64,000 nucleotides of DNA from Thinopyrum elongatum (taxonomy: Eukaryota; Streptophyta; Magnoliopsida; Poales; Poaceae), in the NCBI GenBank assembly GCA_011799875.1, contig CM022298.1, forward strand, positions 498,379,357 through 498,443,356, written 5' to 3'. Under the pieces are notes generated by a model. It saw nothing but the letters and a program-made list of their open reading frames with translations, was not told the origin of the DNA and searched no databases. The position numbers and the translations under genes were made by a program. Shown here piece after piece: positions 1-11,316 of this stretch. The first letter of the stretch is position 1; each line of letters opens with the position of its first letter.

Positions 1-236
1 TACAGGCTCACTGTAGCTCTGCTTGCGCTTGGGATGTTCCATGTACAAGTCCATGTTACCACTTGATTGGATGTGTAGGCCTTGTGCTCCTTGCATCCCC
101 CTCTGCATTTTTGACACGGTGAATGGTTGACCAAATAAGAGGAATCGATCTTGCTGTTGTACCAGAGGACAGGTACTTACAAGGTTATACCGGTGTGCAG
201 GATGTGTACCAGATCCTGTAGCGCCGCCATGCTTCA
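1..236 (-). CDS. 5' coding exons of an unidentified minus-strand gene, cut by the window edge
   Basis: On the minus strand an acceptor-like TTTTTTTAG ends at 237, followed by an ATG at 230-228 in good context (AGCATGGCG). That frame gives about 16 codons (MAALQDLVHILHT...) and runs into a consensus donor GTAAGT at 180-175. A possible acceptor ATGCAG lies at 108-103, and sequence 102-1 then stays open to the edge. Another minus-strand frame is open from 288 to 1 without splicing and includes MDLYMEHPKRKQ. I cannot tell which frame is used and do not recognise the family. The Lys/Arg-rich stretch would suit a nuclear protein, but that is inference. Only the first few dozen residues are inside the window. 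Confidence 0.33.
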
Positions 237-430
237 CTAAAAAATGGTTTTGCTTGTTTCAGATGATATCTCCAGAAGAAATAAGAGTTAAAGTCAGAGT
301 TGCATATGCGTGTAAGCTAAGAGAGCAGTAAAGGATATCCAAACATCATCAGAACAGTGCACAAGGGAGTGATATGTGGATACCTAGTTTGGGCCGGCGT
401 TTGGGCATGCTCGCCTAGCTAGAGTGCAGG

Positions 431-1120
431 TCACTTCAGAGCCATTAAGGGTGGTGCGCTGGTGTTGGCTGGCCGCGCACGGATGCAGATCTTGAGCGGC
501 AGCGGAGCGCTACAATGCGGTGGACGAGACCGTTGGTGAAGCCCCAATGGCCCCGGGGGGTGGAGGTGCGACAATGTGCTCGGTGAAGTAGCCCCGGTGA
601 GGTGGGAGACGACGTCGGTGAAGCGCACCTGATGCGGTGGAAGTCGGTGTCTGTGAGGCACATCGGTTGCGGCGGCCGACGTTGTCGGTGGACCACACGG
701 TGCGGTGGACGAGGGCGTAGATGAGGTAGCTCCAGTTCGGTGGTGAAGCGCGACCGTCGTCTTCGTCGTCGTCGTCCAGCACAGAGGTGGGGAAAGAGAC
801 GAGACGAGGGGCGATTTGAACTTTGCTTGGGTTGGCGGTGAATTAGGGATTTGAGCGCTCTGGGCGCGGAAGGGGACGGTGGAGAAGGGAGATTTTGCAG
901 TGCTGGAATTGGGGCCGCCAGATATTTCAATCCAAAACGTGGAAGCGCGAACTTTTTTTGACGTCATTCTTTTTTTCGGGGGGGGGGGGGGGGGAGGGAC
1001 AGAGGGGGTGGCTGGCTGGGTGCTAGCGTCCGTACGACACACGCGACCACCATGACACGACCCTGGTCTGCCTGGTGTGCCTACATTTGAGAATGCAAAC
1101 GAATCTTCTTCCATTTGCAA
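431..1120 (-). other. GC-rich 5' leader / first exon of the minus-strand gene
   Basis: This stretch is strongly C-rich on the minus strand and open in all three minus frames (228, 161 and 90 codons), as a compositionally biased leader can be. It reads as degenerate CCACCGNN-type repeats rather than a folded protein. It lies directly upstream of the exon at 1-236, with an intron-like region at about 240-430 between. I read it as 5' UTR or first exon plus proximal promoter; a true protein is possible but unsupported. Its 5' boundary (about 895-945) is also where the duplicated flank begins. Confidence 0.3.
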
Positions 1121-3355
1121 ACGAATCTGTATGTATTACCATGCCCGTGTTTTCCTTGCAAATAATTAGTCATTCGAAACAAGATACTATAAATTAATTA
1201 ATGAGGAGTTATTTGAATTAGAGTGTGTGTCACATAGCGATCTCCAATTCTAACGTGGATTTTGCATTTCACGGTATCCACGCTACTTTTTTAATACAAA
1301 GTCATATGTATAAGATGAACACCATGGTAGTGAGAAAACTTTGGATGGATTCAAACATATGACCTACAAAATAGCACAACAATCGAGTCAATGTCAACTT
1401 TTCCAAAACTAGTATGGCACGAATTCAAAATAATTACGGAAGCCATATGCATGGTCCTCAATTCAAATCTTACAATGTACACTAAATTGAAACGTCGATA
1501 TTAAGTCCCGAACTATCTACATTAATTCAAATGTTGCTTTTAGCCCCCCCCCCCTCGGCACACACGCTACATACTTCCTGTATCGATCAATCTTCCTCTC
1601 CTAACCACCTTACAAAGCTATCGGTTTCCGACACACATTCATTCTTTCTCTCCATGTTTCGATCTCTAACTCTCTCAACTACACAACCCCCTTTTTCCAC
1701 TCTGTTACCAAATGTATCTCTTTCACACACCCGCCATTGCACTCCATGCCGAGCTCTCTCTCTCTCCCTCCCACCCTCTCTCTTTGGATACATGCATTGC
1801 CTATCTAGACCCCCCCCCCCCTCTCGTGTGCATGCACGCACATTGTCTATCTAGGTCACTCTCTTGAGACTGTATCACTCTTTCTTCCGCATAGCGGCCC
1901 ACACTCGCTCAATCTTACTCTCTTTATCTAAGTCTCGATTAACCTCGCTTTCTCTCACACACAAATGATATATCTCCCTGTTCGGCCCTCGATCGACACA
2001 CTCTATACTCTCTCACACAGATTGTCTATCTAGGTCAGTCCATCCAAGCCGCCCCCACTCTTTCGACCTCATGGCAGGCTACGCTTGCTCAATCTCTCTC
2101 TCTCTCTATGTATGTCTCAATTGACCTCGCTCTTTCTCAGACACAAACGATATATCTCCATGTTTGAGCCCAATTCGACATATTCATATTGTATACTCTC
2201 TCACGCACATTGTCTATCTAGGTCACTCTCTCCTACCCGTCTCACTCTTTCGATCGCATGACGACCCACACTCGCTCAATCTCTCTCCCTTTATCTATGT
2301 ATCGATTGACCTTGCTTCCTCCCACGCACAAAATATATCTACATGTCTATGACTGGATCATCTCTCAAGCTCTATCTTACAGCCCTCACCCTTCCCAAAA
2401 GCTCAACCGGACAATATCTCTCCAGAGCATATATATCTTTTCAACGAATGTTGGACCACACTCACTTTGTCTCTCTATCTATCTGTGTCTCGATTGACCT
2501 TGCTTTCTCACGCCGTATATTCCACACATTGAAGCTACCTCTCCATCCCTCACAGAGTCGGAGCTATTTACATTGCGAGGGGGACTCCAACCTTGGATTA
2601 ATTTGTGAAGGCATTTATTCCGGTGGGTTTAGATTATATTTTCGTAGCATTCGGCCCATAACTACTCCAAACACCATTGCAACCCCCGCACCTCCCCCAA
2701 TTGATTTCCCTCTGGCTCGGTTACCACTCTCTCGCACGTCCTCTCTCACCTTCCACGTCATACCATGGTATTTTTGCAAAAAACTCTATTGTTCTCTTTA
2801 ATTATTACAAATAAGCTACAAACTACACACCGATAGTCCACCTGTAATGGAACAAATTTTGACCAACAAATTAAAGTGCTACAAACTACACACCGAGGGG
2901 CCCACCTATCATGGAACAAATTTGGACCTATATATAAATTAAAAATGAAAAGGGACGAGGATGGAACATGCGACCAGGGCCTTCAAGCCGCACGTCAATA
3001 GGCAACATAGTAGCAACGTTTGTTGTACCCCCCTTTGTTGATATAATATTTTTATATTACAACAGCCTATTTAATGGATAACATGTTTTAATATTAATTT
3101 TAGTACAATAGTGGGACCGGCTTGTTAGCACGTACTATTTGCCTTCACTTACTGGTGGGTTCAATATCTGCTCTCTCTCTCTCTCCTCCCCTTCTACGTT
3201 TAGACGCACGGGCAAACACGAAGAACGCACGGGCGATGTTGCCATTGACCATATCTGGACGTGTTCACAAGTTACGGGACCAGTTTCACGTACTAGTAGT
3301 ATTATACATGTAACAAGTTTAGGAACAAAAGTGACCGTGACGGACAAGTTAGGCT
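895..3355. repeat. Local duplication, copy 1 (upstream flank of the minus-strand gene)
   Basis: This non-coding block matches 5388-8215 in the same order and orientation. Shared landmarks are the CCGCCAGATATTTC segment (911 and 5409), TTTTCCTTGCAAAT (1151 and 5630), GAGAAAACTTT (1334 and 5797), CATGGTCCTCAATTC (1450 and 6097), a CT-rich 1.2-kb tract, CAAATTTGGACCTA (2918 and 7919) and TTTAGACGCACGGGC (3200 and 8166). Similarity is patchy, perhaps 75-85% in the best parts by eye, so it is old. Open frames in the CT-rich tract are compositional. No gene was recognised inside it. Confidence 0.75.
978..994. repeat. Poly-G run of about 17
   Basis: A run of about 17 G next to a T-rich stretch, at a site missing from the second duplicate copy. 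Its length is likely to vary between individuals and sequencing reads. Confidence 0.8.
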
Positions 3356-3731
3356 AGTTGTAGTACTATTTATCTACTACTCCATCATAATTAAATGCGT
3401 GGATAAATAGATATATCGCCTAGTGCTCGAACAAGGGGACTGGTCGCGCCCTACAAGTATTTGGAATTGACTTCCCTAAAAAAATATTTGGAATTGACGT
3501 GGTATTTAATATGAAATTTTTGCGATGAGAAGGAACACATGTGGCTTGATGACGTTTTATATTTAATTTGATACGGCTCTAGCAGAACATTCAATCGATC
3601 AAACCATAGATTTCATTCAGTCTGAGTCCGACTTTACATTCATACGACGATCAAACTAAAAGAAACGGAAATGATAAATCCCAAACGTTCAGATTTTAAG
3701 CATGGCAATCCGAACGTTTTTCATGGCAAAT

Positions 3732-4448
3732 TTAGATTACGCGGCGGCGGCAGGGGCGTCTTGCGGTGGGAAGCGGCTCCTCTGCCGTGCTCTGTGTGCC
3801 GTCGGGCCACTGACCGACGGAGACGGCAACGGCGGCGTCTTGCGCCATTGTTGGCGTACTCTTGGACGTTGGCCCTAGCTTCAAGGAAGGCCAGAATGTT
3901 CTGGACTTCGGTTTCCAGGAGCGAGTCAACTGGAGGGAGGAGGCGACTGGCGTTGGTGCAAGGAAGCGGTCGACGTCGGAGATCCATGCCGTTGAGGGGG
4001 GCACTGGCACCCGTGCGGGGACAGGCGCTCGCAACGGCGCGACGGAGACATTCGTGTGCACGGGCACCGGCACGGGCGCGTGTGTCAGTGCACGCGCAGG
4101 CGCTGGCGCTGGCAGGTGCATGGGCACCGGCATGGGCGCGCGCATCAGTGCACACGTAGGCACATGCGCTGGCAGGTGCACGGGCGCGTGAAAGTCGGCG
4201 GGGACATCGTGGAACCCCATGGCATCAAGCTCGGCGACAATGTGCGACTCCTAGCCCATCAATGCCACGGGGATGGGCGCTGGCGCAGTCGGGGCGACGG
4301 GAGCCGGAACGGGAGCGGGGACAGGCACGGCGTCTTCCCACAAGGCCAGTTCAAGCTCGTCCCAAAGCGCCTTATGTTCTTGAGACTCCGGCTGGGTGTC
4401 TTCCTCAGGAAACTGGAAGACTAAGGGCAGATTATCATGATGCGGCAT
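3732..4448 (-). pseudogene. Broken Pro/Ala/Val-rich hypothetical protein gene
   Basis: One minus-strand frame starts at ATG 4448 (MPHHDNLPLVFQF...) and reads a plausible acidic N-terminus. At about residue 45 it enters a low-complexity region rich in Pro-Ala-Val. A TAG at 4248-4250 interrupts after 65 codons; the same frame then stays open to 3732. Near 3890-3960 the more protein-like sequence, containing TEVQNILAFLEARANVQ (helical), lies in a different minus frame (3721-4155), which suggests a frameshift as well as the stop. GCAC/CGGG minisatellite-like repeats fill 4000-4190. The family is not recognised. Its upstream side carries duplicated promoter copy 2, so it could be a decayed tandem duplicate of the left-edge gene, but sequence similarity between their coding parts is not evident. 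Confidence 0.4.
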
Positions 4449-4539
4449 GGTGTACGGTTAGGTTAGGCTGGTTGGAGGTAGACGACAGGAGAATCGGAGA
4501 GGAAGAGAGAAGATTGTAGCGATACCGGGTAGTGCGGGG

Positions 4540-5380
4540 GTGATTTTAAACTACGACGCCGGTGCCATTAAAAGTGGGGGCAGTTGGGACGAAGATGGCG
4601 GCGGAGCCTGGTCAAAGGGCTCGCCTCCCGGTGAGCCTGAGCAACGGCCTGCTCGCACGCCTCCCGGTCAGCCGGCGCAGCGGTCTGCTCACACGCCTCC
4701 CATTGACTCACACGCTTGCTCGGACAGCACCTGTCGATGAGAAGCGGGACTCGTGGCAGCACGTAAACGCCCACGGTTTGAATAGTGAAAGCGTTCGGGT
4801 TAACGTGACAGGTCTTTGTTCCAAAATACCTTGGCTCTTCATTTGTGCAACTTTTCATAAGCATCTTGTCTCTAATTGAACAAAAAAATTACGACAGCAT
4901 ATTTTTGCCATATCACGAGACCATGCTCAGTTTCATGAATTTCAGGTCACTTTTGGATTTTCTGAAATTAAAAATCCAGGATTCGAAACAATATCATAAC
5001 CTGCATCATGCAATAAATTTTCAAGCGATACATCTTTACTGTTGTAGATGTTCATATTTCTTAAGAAAGGATTTGGTCAAACATTTTGCTTAGTTAGACT
5101 TCAGACAAGTTATATACGCAGAGTAAAAGGATAATCCCTCCGTACCAGTGCATTGCCTGATATATTAACTCAAGTACTAGGCACAAACAAACGGGGCTCA
5201 ATTCTGTGCTCATCCTGGTGTAGTACTCCTATTAGTACTAGGCAATGGAGTTGACGGGTGACCTTGGGTAGCGGCGACCGAGGGAATTGAACCATGCTCA
5301 GCACGGTAGGTAACGTTGTCTAGTTACTAAAGCATCCCTCCATTGTTCATTGGTAGTCATTATGGACCGGGGACATGAGG
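4540..5380. other. Intergenic stretch without recognised genes
   Basis: 4600-4740 holds short GC-rich imperfect repeats of a CTCGC(A)CGCCTCCCGGT type; 4840-5100 is AT-rich. A CCCTCCGTACC string near 5137 resembles a MITE end, but no matching inverted end was found. Nothing here looks coding. Confidence 0.5.
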
Positions 5381-5920
5381 GGAATTTCCTAGGGCTGGAA
5401 TTCTGGCCGCCAGATATTTCGACTCGAAACGCGGAGGCTCGAGTGGTTGGGGTTGGCTAATGTGCATACCACGCACGCCACCAGAAGCACACGAGCCCGG
5501 TTTTTTTTTAGGATCAAGACGAGCCCGGGTCTGGCTGGTACGCCATTGGGTGCTACCATTCGAGAATACGAAAGGAATCTTTTAAATTGCCGAACGAATC
5601 TATATGTATTATAATGCCTGTATTTTCCTTGCAAATTACTGGTCATTCCAAAAGGCACGGTAATTGATTTATGACGAGTTATTGAATTAGAGTGAGTTTG
5701 TGATATAGTGATCTCAACGTGGATTTCACATTTCATGGTATCCCCAGTAAGTTTTTCATTGCAAATTCAAATTTAAAAGACGAACGGTATGGTGGTGAGA
5801 AAACTTTGTATGTATCAAGCATATGACCACACACACACACACACGAATACAACAACAATCCAGTAAGTATAGTGCATCTATTTTTCCAAACCATGCATGT
5901 ATGACACGAATTCAAAAATA

Positions 5921-6080
5921 CTCCCTCTATTCCTAAATATTTGTCTTTTAGAGATTTCAATAAGTGACTACATACGAAGCAAAATGAGTGAATCTACACT
6001 CTAAAATATGTCTATATACATCCGTATGTGGCAGTCCATTTGAAATCACTAAAAAGACAAATATTTAGGAACAAAGGGAG
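5921..6080. mobile_element. Stowaway-type MITE (Tc1/mariner-derived)
   Basis: The ends are near-perfect inverted repeats of about 30 bp, beginning CTCCCTCTATTCCTAAATAT and ending in its complement with GGGAG. The dinucleotide TA flanks both sides (5919-5920 and 6081-6082), the expected target duplication. Size is 160 bp with no coding capacity. Copy 1 of the duplication has no such insert at the equivalent place (near 1430), so the insertion followed the duplication. Confidence 0.93.
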
Positions 6081-6859
6081 TAAAATGTAAGCCATGCATG
6101 GTCCTCAATTCAATATTTAAAATGAACAGGAAACTGAAACATGAATATTAAGTCTAGTACAACATACATGCGAATGTTGTGTTTTAGGTCTCTTCTCCAA
6201 TCGACCTCCCCCCCCCCCCCCCACCCCCATGCACACACACACATACTTCATGTATCGATTGATGTTCATTTTTTGTTAATAGAGCTATTGGTATCCGACA
6301 CACGCGCGCTCATTATTGCTCTTCACGTTTTGATCTCCATTTATGTCATTCCCGCCCTCACACTCTCAACAAATGTATTTCTCACACACAACCTCGTCGT
6401 GCCCTCCATGACAAACGCTCCCTCTCTCTCTCTCTCAAGAAACATGTGTTGCCTTTGTAAAACACCTTCACCGTGCACGCACACACAAAGTCTATCTAGG
6501 GCCACTCTCTCGATAACTATCTCCCTCCAGCCCTCACCACAGTTTTGCCGCATAATATCTCGGTGTATCATCTTTAACATTCGAGTGTACGCTAGGCCAC
6601 ACTCCCTCGATCTCTCCCTCTGTAAATGACTCGATTGACCTCGCTTTTTCACGTCGTCTCTCTCACACATAGACGCTCGCACTACACCTCTTGCATAGGC
6701 TGAGCTATGTAGATTGTCGGGGGTTACCCCTCGACCTTAGGTAAAATTGTGAAGCTCTGTTTAGGATTGTTTAGATTATATTTTTTGAACATTATATTTG
6801 TCCCCACCCTCCCAAACACCGATTGGTTGTGCACCCCCCCCCCTCCCCGGGAGAATATC

Positions 6860-7765
6860 AGGTTCCCCCACACCTTAGATGCTATATGCTGATACGAGTT
6901 CCTTGGAGCTTGTAGATCTGAGACATAGCAGCTCGCAGGATGTCTTAATATTTTTACAGGAAACCTTAATGAGTTTGAGAATTGCACACAATTTGTACAA
7001 AAAACTTCTCAGATGCCCTTGGATCCCATATCCAACGACCTCAAAGTTCGTATCACCGTAGCATCTAAGATGAAGGAGGACCTCATATTCTCCTGTATGT
7101 AAGAATATCATGTGCTACCACACCTTAGATGCTTTGGTGATACAAGCTCTTCGGAGCTGTTGGATCTGTGGTCCAACAACTCCTTGGTGGTTCGAATGTT
7201 TTTTTGCAGAAAAGCCCCCAAAGAGTTTGGCCACTGCTTACAAGCACAAAGACTGCTCAGATGCCATTGGATCTCACATCGAACGACCTTGAAGCTCGTA
7301 TCACCGTAGCATCCAAGCTGCGAGAGCACCTGATGTTTTCTTGAATGGGAGAATATGAGGTGCTCCCGCACCGTAGATTCTATGGTGATACGAGTTCCCG
7401 GGAGATCTAACAGCTCACAGTAGGAGGTTTGAATGTTTTTGCAATATAGGCCTCAAAGAGTTTGGGAATTGCGCAGAAAGTACAAGTACCACGCATGTGG
7501 CATCTGATCACAGATCATATGACCTAGATGCTCGTATCATAGTAGCGGCTAATTAAGCTACTGGGAGCACCTAATATGAGCTACTGGGAGCCGTTGGATC
7601 CAAGATGCAGCGGCACACACGAGGCCTGAATGTTTTAATTGCAAAAAAACCTTGGAGAGTTTGGAAATTGCGCATAATTACAAAGACTACTCCTGAGCCA
7701 TTGGATCTCAGATCCAACGACGTAAAAACTCGTATCACCATAGCATCTAAGCTGTGGGGTGGATG
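6860..7765. repeat. Four tandem fold-back (hairpin) units
   Basis: Four units of about 200-250 bp, roughly 6863-7079, 7120-7320, 7369-7560 and 7576-7760. Each starts with a variant of CACCTTAGATGCTNNGGTGATACGAG (fourth unit degenerate) and ends with its reverse complement, CTCGTATCACCGTAGCATCTAAG-like. Each unit could therefore fold into a hairpin, as MITE-like fold-back elements do. The centre carries GTTTGNGAATTGCGCA-like sequence. No open frame is credible. No clear target duplication was located. Confidence 0.7.
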
Positions 7766-8222
7766 TGATATTCTATGCCGCCGTTATTTTTGTTCCTAAA
7801 CTTGCAAAATACGTGTAACTGATGCCATTACTTGTCTAACCGCGCAAAGTGTTTGTGCAAAAAAACCATCCTACACTAAAATATCGGAACAACACACGGT
7901 GGTCCCACTTGTCATTCATCAAATTTGGACCTAAAACTAACAAATATGAAAGACGAGATTCGAATTGGCAACGTGGACTACAAAGCTTAAGTCGATAGCC
8001 TGAAACAGCAACGGTTGTTGGCTTTGTCGCATAACTTGATTTTATACAGTATTACGTTGAGTAGAGTAGAGGGAGTGGCTCATCAACATGTGCATGACCA
8101 TTGACTTACTTACTGGTGGGTCCCATGTCTGCGATCTCTCTCTCTCCTCTCCATCGTCTAACCTTTAGACGCACGGGCACACACGAAGAGCGGCGCGAGC
8201 TTGCCGTGGTGTTATTATCTCT

Positions 8223-8655
8223 ATCTCTACTCCTATAAAAGACTCAGTTGGTGATGATGGTGTGTCTGCCATCCGTCATTTCTGACCATTAGATCTGCAT
8301 CTAGCGGCTGTGAGGTAAGTTGTGGCATTTTTGCAACAATAGCCCACTTCTCTTCTCCAATCTGCAGAAAACCCCTTATTATCTTATAAGCAACCACATC
8401 CCTCCCTCACCTCGTCAAAACAGCCTGAGAAATATATTTCTCTACTCCTATAAAAGACTCAGTTGGTGATGATGGTGTGTCTGCCATCCATCATTTCTGA
8501 CCATTAGATCTGCATCTAACGGTTGTGAGGCAAGTTGTGGCATTTTTGCAACAATAGCCCACTTCTCTGCTCCAATTTGCAGAAAACCCCTTATTATCTT
8601 ATAAGTAACCACATCCCTCCCTCACCTCATCAAAACAGCCTGAGAAATATATTTT
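8223..8655 (+). repeat. Tandem pair of a 215-bp unit, possibly Helitron 5' ends
   Basis: Two copies of a 215-bp sequence lie head to tail, each beginning TCTCTACTCCTATAAAAGAC and differing at under 5% of positions. The start resembles the TCTMTACT...AAAA left termini of plant Helitrons, and the first copy is preceded by A, as Helitron insertion between A and T predicts. No Rep/helicase and no CTRR hairpin end was found nearby, so the Helitron label is tentative; the tandem duplication itself is certain. Confidence 0.55.
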
Positions 8656-8659
8656 GAGT

Positions 8660-9111
8660 GAAAAGTAATATATTTTTAGTGGTATATATGTATATCAAAA
8701 CAAGAGTGTTTTCTTTCAAGTTTGTGAACAAGTACTATTCTACTTTGGATCCGTTGCAAGGCACGGGCACATTGCCAGTAACTAAAAAATGCTTGGAAAT
8801 AGAAGAATCGCCTAGAACAAGAGACGTTGTGGCTGGTCGAGACGGAGCTAACCACACCTATCCTCCGTGCCACGTTAGCATGATGAAGCGTTGTGGCTAG
8901 TGGGGTGTTTTCGACCGACTGGTTGGGTCCCAAGGTCGAACCATAGGTAGTATGTCTGATACAGTATATTTTTACACGCACATTTTTCCTCCGTGCTGAG
9001 ACATGGCACACCCTACCGCGTGGTTTCTGGGTCCTCCCGAGTGGTGCACGCATATTTTCTTCCTTGCCGAGACATGGGACGCCCTACCGTGCATTTTTTG
9101 GGTCCTCCTCG
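8660..9111. other. Intergenic region upstream of the coiled-coil gene
   Basis: Contains two imperfect direct copies of a GCCGAGACATGG(C/G)AC(A/G)CCCTACCG segment (about 8993 and 9067) but no recognisable coding sequence. It leads into the shared promoter module at 9112. Confidence 0.4.
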
Positions 9112-9170
9112 GTCGTAGCGCCGAAGCAAGTAAATGAGTCGTCAAATCACAAAAGCCCACCTTTCCCGCC
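9112..9170 (+). promoter_or_regulatory. Shared upstream module, copy 1
   Basis: The block CGGTCGTAGCGCCG... through GTCGTCAAATCACAAAA to CACCTTTCC is conserved with blocks at 11094-11155 and 44729-44790. All lie upstream of plus-strand genes, here about 400 bp before the ATG at 9576. I read it as promoter or 5' UTR shared by duplication; function is inferred. Confidence 0.5.
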
Positions 9171-9575
9171 GAATACATTAGTGAAGCACGGTGGCTAGCT
9201 AGTTGGGCTAGTGCGACCGATTAGCTAGGCCGCCGCCACATTTGTTTTTTCACCCCTTTTTTTCTCTCCTTGCCGGCAGGTAAATTTAAATATCCACCGC
9301 GGCGTTGCTCTGGTCTTTGGGTGCGGCAGGTGCAGCAGGATTTTTATTTTTTTGATTGACGGGAGCAGGCGCGGCAGCAATTAGTCATGATGACTCCGCC
9401 TGTAAAACCCACTGCTCCCGGATGTGAAAAGTCATCGACTGGTGTTTTCCCATGGTGAAAACCAAAAGATTCACCCCGCTTCTCGGCTGACTCCCTCCGC
9501 CTTCCCGTAGATTGCATTGCCTTTCAGCCGTTTCGCTCCCTTTACTTCCTCTCCCCATTGCTTCTACTTGGTTCC

Positions 9576-10259
9576 ATGGCGGTGCACCAGATCACGGAGT
9601 CTGAGGTGAGGCGCCTAACACAGGAGCTCCAGGCCAAGGATGCGGAGCTCAGGGCCAAGGACGTGGAGCTCCGTGAGCTCAAGGAGGAGAGGAGTGCCAT
9701 GCTCCTCCTTTATGTGCGGGAGTTCACGGAGCTTCAAAAGTGGTAGGCGTCCACCACAAAGATGCTCGAGGCATCGGCGGCGTTGCTGCAGAAAGCGGGA
9801 GATACAATAGGCGGTCAGGCGAGCCGGCTGGAGTGCGAGCCGGCTGATCGTGACGAGGTCCAGGATCGCCTCAACCACTTGGTGGACCATGTTGCCACGC
9901 ACGTGTTGTGGCTGCGCGATGCCTACCATCGTGCCAGCGCGACCATGCCAGCCGTCGGGCTAAACCCGTTTGACCAGCCCGTCGACTTCAACGAGCTGCG
10001 GCTTCCTGACCTGGTCTCCTTCTTCACCTATATCTCTGAGGAGCTAAGCCGTCTCCACGTGATGGTGGGGGCGGAGTTGGACAAGGAGGGGTTGCGGGCT
10101 GCCGTCGCCGTTGCCGCGCGAATCCTCTCAGGGCTTCGTCACCAGAATCCATTCGTGCCATTGGACGCCATCTTTGACGAGCTGGCTCCCATCGACTGGG
10201 AGCGGGCTCTGCGGGTGGTGGCACCCTGCATCACCAACGTCATGCGCCTCGAGAAGTAG
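9576..10259 (+). pseudogene. Intronless coiled-coil hypothetical protein with one internal TAG
   Basis: The ATG at 9576 opens a frame of 227 codons to 10259, broken only by TAG at 9744-9746; the same frame is open on both sides. Residues about 5-50 form a charged heptad-like helix with QAKDAELRAKDVELRELKEE, a clear coiled coil. After the stop comes a helical Ala/Leu-rich region, then a motif with VGLNPFDQPVDFNELRLPDL and an apparently globular end (PLDAIFDELAPIDWERAL). The TAG could derive from CAG by one transition, making this a young pseudogene or a readthrough or sequencing question. The family is not recognised. Codon use is GC-rich as in grass genes, and the shared promoter module lies upstream. 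Confidence 0.55.
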
Positions 10260-11093
10260 AGGGACTTCGGTGGTGTTTAGGCGTTATCTGCATGGGCATG
10301 TCCATGTCTCGGCGCAACATGACCGTTGGATCAAACTCAGACGGTGCAGATCAGTCACTGTAGCACAAAGCGTGTGGGTGTGTTTGGTTGCATTCTCATC
10401 TCAATATAGTTGTTCCCTCTTCGTGCATGCTCATCTCAGCACCCCTCTTCATGCATGCTCCTAGTGTATTTGTGTTAATCTACTAGTGTGGACTCATGCA
10501 CCCTTCATGCACTCTGCAAAACACCCAAAAGTGGGTCGAGAAGGGAACTTTTGCTCCCATCCCGTGCACCCTTCATACACCCTGCCTAACACTGATTCAT
10601 GCTCATATGGTTCATGTTCTGTGGAGTATTGTAGCACCGTACTCTCCGTGCGCTATAGACCTAGTTCTGTTAACATTGATCTCACCGTTCGTTCTCGACC
10701 GGACAGTCAAAAAAGGGGTATGTTACATTACTGTTCATATAGTTGACATGCGCACAACATCATTTGTTATCGTCATATCTTACTACACTAGCAACAAGAT
10801 TATGTAGTACTGACGTATGAACCACTGCACATGCCTAGTAGTAGGAGTACTATGTAAGTTCAAGTGGCTGCCGTGTTTCGCACTCCTCCGTCGTAAGAGT
10901 GGAAACGCTTGCTGTAATCATTTTTTTTTCTTCAGAAATAGTGGACACGCTCTACCGTGCGGATCCTCCTCGACGGACGTCGGGAACCTTGCTACTCACT
11001 TTCGCCGACGTGTGGGACAGCCAGCATCGGGGTCCACTTGCCATGCACGAAATTACTCCGTACTAGAGCGCACAACTGCACGGTAGACTACCC
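10260..11093. other. Intergenic region between host genes
   Basis: Follows the stop of the coiled-coil gene. It contains two imperfect copies of a CTCATGCACCCTTCATGCAC-like phrase (10490-10600) and several ATGCATG clusters. No credible gene. Confidence 0.4.
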
Positions 11094-11155
11094 CGGTCGA
11101 AGCACCACAGTAATGCCCAATGAGCCGTCAAATCACAAAACCCCAACCTTTCCAG
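11094..11155 (+). promoter_or_regulatory. Shared upstream module, copy 2
   Basis: Contains GCCCAATGAGCCGTCAAATC, identical over that phrase to the module at 44729. It lies about 300 bp upstream of the ATG at 11456, with a likely 5' UTR intron in between. Confidence 0.5.
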
Positions 11156-11316
11156 CAGTAAGTTGGACGGATGAAGCAACCGTCATTTCACTCTTCTCCC
11201 TCAGCTTCCCCTCTTGAAGAAAACCCCGACTCGCTTCTCCCTCATCTTGTTCCTCATTTCTTCAAGAAAACCCCGACGCGCTTCTGCCATTGTTCTTCTC
11301 TCCCAAAGAAGGAAAG

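Larger units (their letters stand above)
5388..8215. repeat. Local duplication, copy 2
   Basis: Second copy of the block at 895-3355. Relative to copy 1 it contains two clear later insertions, a 160-bp Stowaway MITE (5921-6080) and a fold-back array (about 6860-7765), which account for most of its extra length. Ordinary genes were not seen in it. Confidence 0.75.

Noticed and set aside
1531..2800. Plus-strand ORFs of 79-152 codons in the CT-rich tract
   Set aside because: Ser/Leu/His-rich translations of simple CT repeats; the duplicated copy at 6180-6680 does not keep the frames.
5130..5250. CCCTCCGTACC string as a second Stowaway MITE
   Set aside because: No matching inverted end or TA duplication found within 400 bp.
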